From contig JADHYV010000079.1 of the NCBI GenBank assembly GCA_027604705.1, positions 1 through 64,000 of the forward strand: DNA of 64,000 nucleotides. Reading direction: 5' to 3'. Position numbers and translations under genes: made by a program. Below, piece after piece: positions 61,470-64,000 of the stretch; the stretch's first letter is position 1; each line of letters begins with the position of its first letter. The notes beneath the pieces are model-generated. The model did not search any database. It was given only the letters and a program-made list of their open reading frames with translations, and was not told the origin of the DNA. The stretch comes from Allomyces arbusculus. Its lineage: Eukaryota > Blastocladiomycota > Blastocladiomycetes > Blastocladiales > Blastocladiaceae.

Positions 61470-64000
61470 ATGCCCTCCAGCCTTCTCAATGCATCCGGGA
61501 ACGCATCCTTCCGCCGCACATCCAATCATGCTGTTCAAGGGCCCGCACTGGGAAACAGCGCCCGGATTCGCGGCGGCCTCTGTCGCTCCCCGGTGACGGC
61601 GCCGCCGCCGCAGCGCGTGTTTTCGTTGCAGGACGTCCAGATGCCCGTTGTATGTTGATCAATTCCAGATCCTGAGTGAACTTGTCTGGGGTTCGCGCTG
61701 ACGTGTCACGGTGTAGCTCGCAAGTGCGCCCATGCTCGTGCTTTTCGGTGGACAGTTTTCGCCATGCTGATCACTTGCCCCGCAATGCAGCTCGAACAGT
61801 CGGCGCCCCGAGCTCACCGGGCCCAAAACGCGACGTTGGCGGCCCCACCAGCAAGTCCACATCCCCCGTCCCCACCGGCGCCAACAACGATCCGTCCCGC
61901 CCGACATCACCCGACATAGATGACGCGCCGTCCCCGACAACGGCCATGTTCTGCAGTCTTCTTGCCACGTTCGACGACTTATCGTGGCTGTTACCCGACG
62001 AGCGCGTGACCTTGGTACGCCATCCGCGTTCGCGGCGCTGCAAGACGAGACAGAGGATTGACGGCGCGCTCAGAAGTAGAAGACGGCCTTTCTCTCGGAA
62101 CTGACGCTGCAGTTCTCGGACAAGCTCAAGTCGGTGCTCAAGCAAGTGGACGGTGAGGAAACGGTTGTGCGGTTACTGGCGAATCTGCGCGTGATCAGGG
62201 ATAACGTGTTGCATCGGATGCGCGACCATTTCATGGGTACCCACGCCCGCCCACCTTCCACCGCGTCGCACGCCGCTTACCCCCACCCGTAGGCCTGTCC
62301 CTCCGCGCAACCCTCCCGCGCGCCGCGACCTTCGAACAATGCCTGGTCCACTTCCGGCGCGACCTGCGTCGGCACCTCAAGCCCTCGACCCTCATCACAC
62401 AAGCGCGTCTCGGTGGCGCCGTGCGCCGTCGCTACTCACTCCCGGCCCCACCGCTCCCTCGTGTCCTGCAAGACGTCGACGACATGGTCTCGACGATCAC
62501 CGCGCACCTGATGACGCACGAGCCCGTCGCGCAGATCCTGCAACGCGCACCCGAACCCGAAATCGCGCGGGTGCAAGAAAAGTTGCGGATCGCGGCCGAA
62601 GTGCAGCGCGAATTGCACGCGCAGTCCCAATTCCACGCGCGATTGCGGGAACGCGGGATGCCCGCGGCATTGGCGCATACGTTGGCGATGCATGCGAGAC
62701 CGGTGCTTGGGACCCGGATTCCGCGGACGCCAAGGACGGCGCCGACGAGTAAGCCGCATACAGCTGCGCTAGCGACGGAGGCGCGGGAAAGGATCGAGGA
62801 GGAGGAGGAGGCCGCGGCGGCGGCCGTGAAGGCGATGGCCGAGGCGACGGGGGTTGCGGCGGGGGCGGGTGGTGGGAAGGGGAGTGTGGGGGACGATCCG
62901 CTGCTCATGGCGTCGTTTGCAAGGTCGCCCACACGCGAGTGGGTCCCGACAAAGGCGGTCCCGCAGGAGAGGTACTTGCCGCGGCATGCGGCGGGGTCGC
63001 CGACGCGCTTGTACGAGATGGTGGATGCGACGGTGGCCGCTGCAGCCGCGACTGCGTCGGAAGGGCGCGAGAAGGGCGTGGACGACGACGATGAGGCGCA
63101 ACGGTCGCTGAACGCGTCGCATATTGTCGTCGCCGGGGACGGTGGCGAAGCGGGTGGTCCCGAGTCGCTCGGGAACATGACGGGGATTGCACCGCCGAGG
63201 ATGACGAGACGCGATCCGCGTGGTGGGATGGCGTTTCGGTTGCTGGATATGGTGCAATGGATCGAGGACGAGGCGCAGCCGATGGATCAGGTCACGGGCA
63301 AGGATCTTGGTATGCATTCTGATTCCGACGAATTCGGTTCGAGTTTGGGAACGGTGACTGACGCGTCTATGCCGAGTTAGATAGCCAGCTCTCGCGCACG
63401 CAAGAAGTCGAGGAACTCTTCGACGAAATCATGCAATCCGTGACGGGCGGACAACTGCTCCTGACGGAACCGCCCGCGGCCAAGAAGTACCCGGCGATCG
63501 CGCACGACTCGCTCGCCGCGCAGCTCGTACACCAGTCGACCATGTCCCTCGTCTCGCGGTCGACCATCGAGACGCGCACCATCGCGCACCGGATTCAAAT
63601 GATGCCGCGGCACGTTTCGCAGCATGAGATCCACGTCGCCGCCGACCAATTCGCCAGGAACCGCGCGGCGGCCATGGCCGCGGTGCCATCCAGCCGCAAC
63701 GACGCGTTCCGGTACAATTTTGGCGGGTACATTCCGCAGACGACGGTGCGCGTGCGCCGCAACCGGTTGTCGATCGAAGGGTACCGCGCATTCCTCCGGC
63801 ATACGCGCGTCGATTTCTTGGAAAAGGAGGATGTGGACTCCCGCATGGGGAGGCCGATGTCGGGGCCGTACAATGCGGGGGCCGGTGCCGACGACGAGGC
63901 CGAGCTCAACCGCCGCCGGCGTGCCGCGCTCGACTTGTCGTTTATCCCCGGGTCTTGGAATACGAACGTGCTCGAGGCGATGAGCCCGCCGTTGTCTCCC
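61470..64000 (+). CDS. Unrecognised long helical protein, 3' end outside the window
   Basis: Well-supported exons end at 62014 (PDERVTL) and then run 62080-62236, 62293-63309 and 63381 to the window end. Donors are gtacgc, gtaccc and gtatgc; phases agree. The first exon or exons are less sure: an ATG at 61470 starts MPSSLLNASGNASFRRTSNH, and a long intron with acceptor atgcag near 61791 leads to GAPSSPGPKRDVGG and LLATFDDLSWLLPDERVTL. Helical blocks follow: KTAFLSELTLQFSDKLKSVL, EETVVRLLANLRVIRDNVLH, LSLRATLPRAATFEQCLVHF, RRDLRRHLKPSTLI, VLQDVDDMVSTITAHLMTHE and PAAKKYPAIAHDSLAAQLVH. An Ala/Glu-rich disordered section (about 62790-63130) interrupts them. The last visible frame is still open at 64000. 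The layout reminds me of large coiled-coil ciliary proteins, but I recognise no family. Confidence 0.62.

Overview
The window looks like nuclear DNA from a GC-rich, intron-bearing eukaryote, most likely a zoosporic (flagellated) fungus. Blastocladiomycota is my best guess, by inference only. Four observations support this. Genes carry short spliceosomal introns of about 58-105 nt, most with GTACGT-like donors. The gene set is fungal in flavour: a vacuolar PHO8-type alkaline phosphatase, an Abd1-type cap methyltransferase separate from guanylyltransferase, Sen1, and an Sfr1/Mei5-like protein. There is an STPGR (SHIPPO/ODF3-like) axonemal-type protein, which only flagellated lineages keep. GC-rich genes are separated by AT-richer islands. 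I found no rRNA, functional tRNA, CRISPR array, retroelement or complete transposon.

Layout, left to right. 0-4 kb: a GTPase with a five-copy Ser-rich repeat (minus). 6.2-9.8 kb: kinesin-5 (plus, 6 exons). 9.8-12 kb: an AT-richer gap with scattered B-box-like motifs. 12-15.6 kb: an unknown single-pass membrane/coiled-coil protein (minus). 17-19 kb: PHO8 (plus, 3 exons). 19.9-20.9 kb: STPGR protein (minus). 21.4-22.7 kb: F-box protein (plus). 23-24.9 kb: TFIIH subunit TFB2/p52 (minus, 11 short exons, AT-richer). 25.5-27.4 kb: two doubtful genes (minus). 27.6-28.6 kb: Sfr1/Mei5-like protein (minus). 29.7-31.5 kb: membrane-anchored lipase (plus). 32.9-33.65 kb: a doubtful gene (minus). 33.7-34.9 kb: coiled-coil protein (plus), meeting the cap methyltransferase (34.9-36.35 kb, minus) tail to tail with a 7-bp gap. 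36.65-37.8 kb: eIF3f (plus), divergent from the methyltransferase across 300 bp. 38.2-39.3 kb: RING/TRAF-like protein (plus). 40.5-42.3 kb: unknown conserved-looking protein (minus). 42.6-44.5 kb: two doubtful genes. 45-50.1 kb: SEN1 (plus). 51.0-51.3 kb: a diverged fragment of the next gene. 52.6-57.2 kb: Rad5/SHPRH-like SNF2-RING protein (plus). 57.5-58.8 kb: class IV aminotransferase-like enzyme (minus). 59.3-60.7 kb: SDS22 (plus). 61.5 kb to the end: an unrecognised gene that runs off the window.

The genes do not form one pathway. Several belong to core RNA and DNA machinery (TFB2, cap methyltransferase, Sen1, Sfr1-like, Rad5-like) or cell division (kinesin-5, SDS22). The most unusual items are the GTPase with its Ser/INVNVDVDD repeat, the short TFB2 whose frame meets a stop just before TFB2-like sequence, the GTACGT splice-donor habit, and the orphan helicase fragment. 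Exon boundaries were worked out by hand from phase and motif continuity. Recognised multi-exon genes sum to whole codons without internal stops unless I say otherwise.
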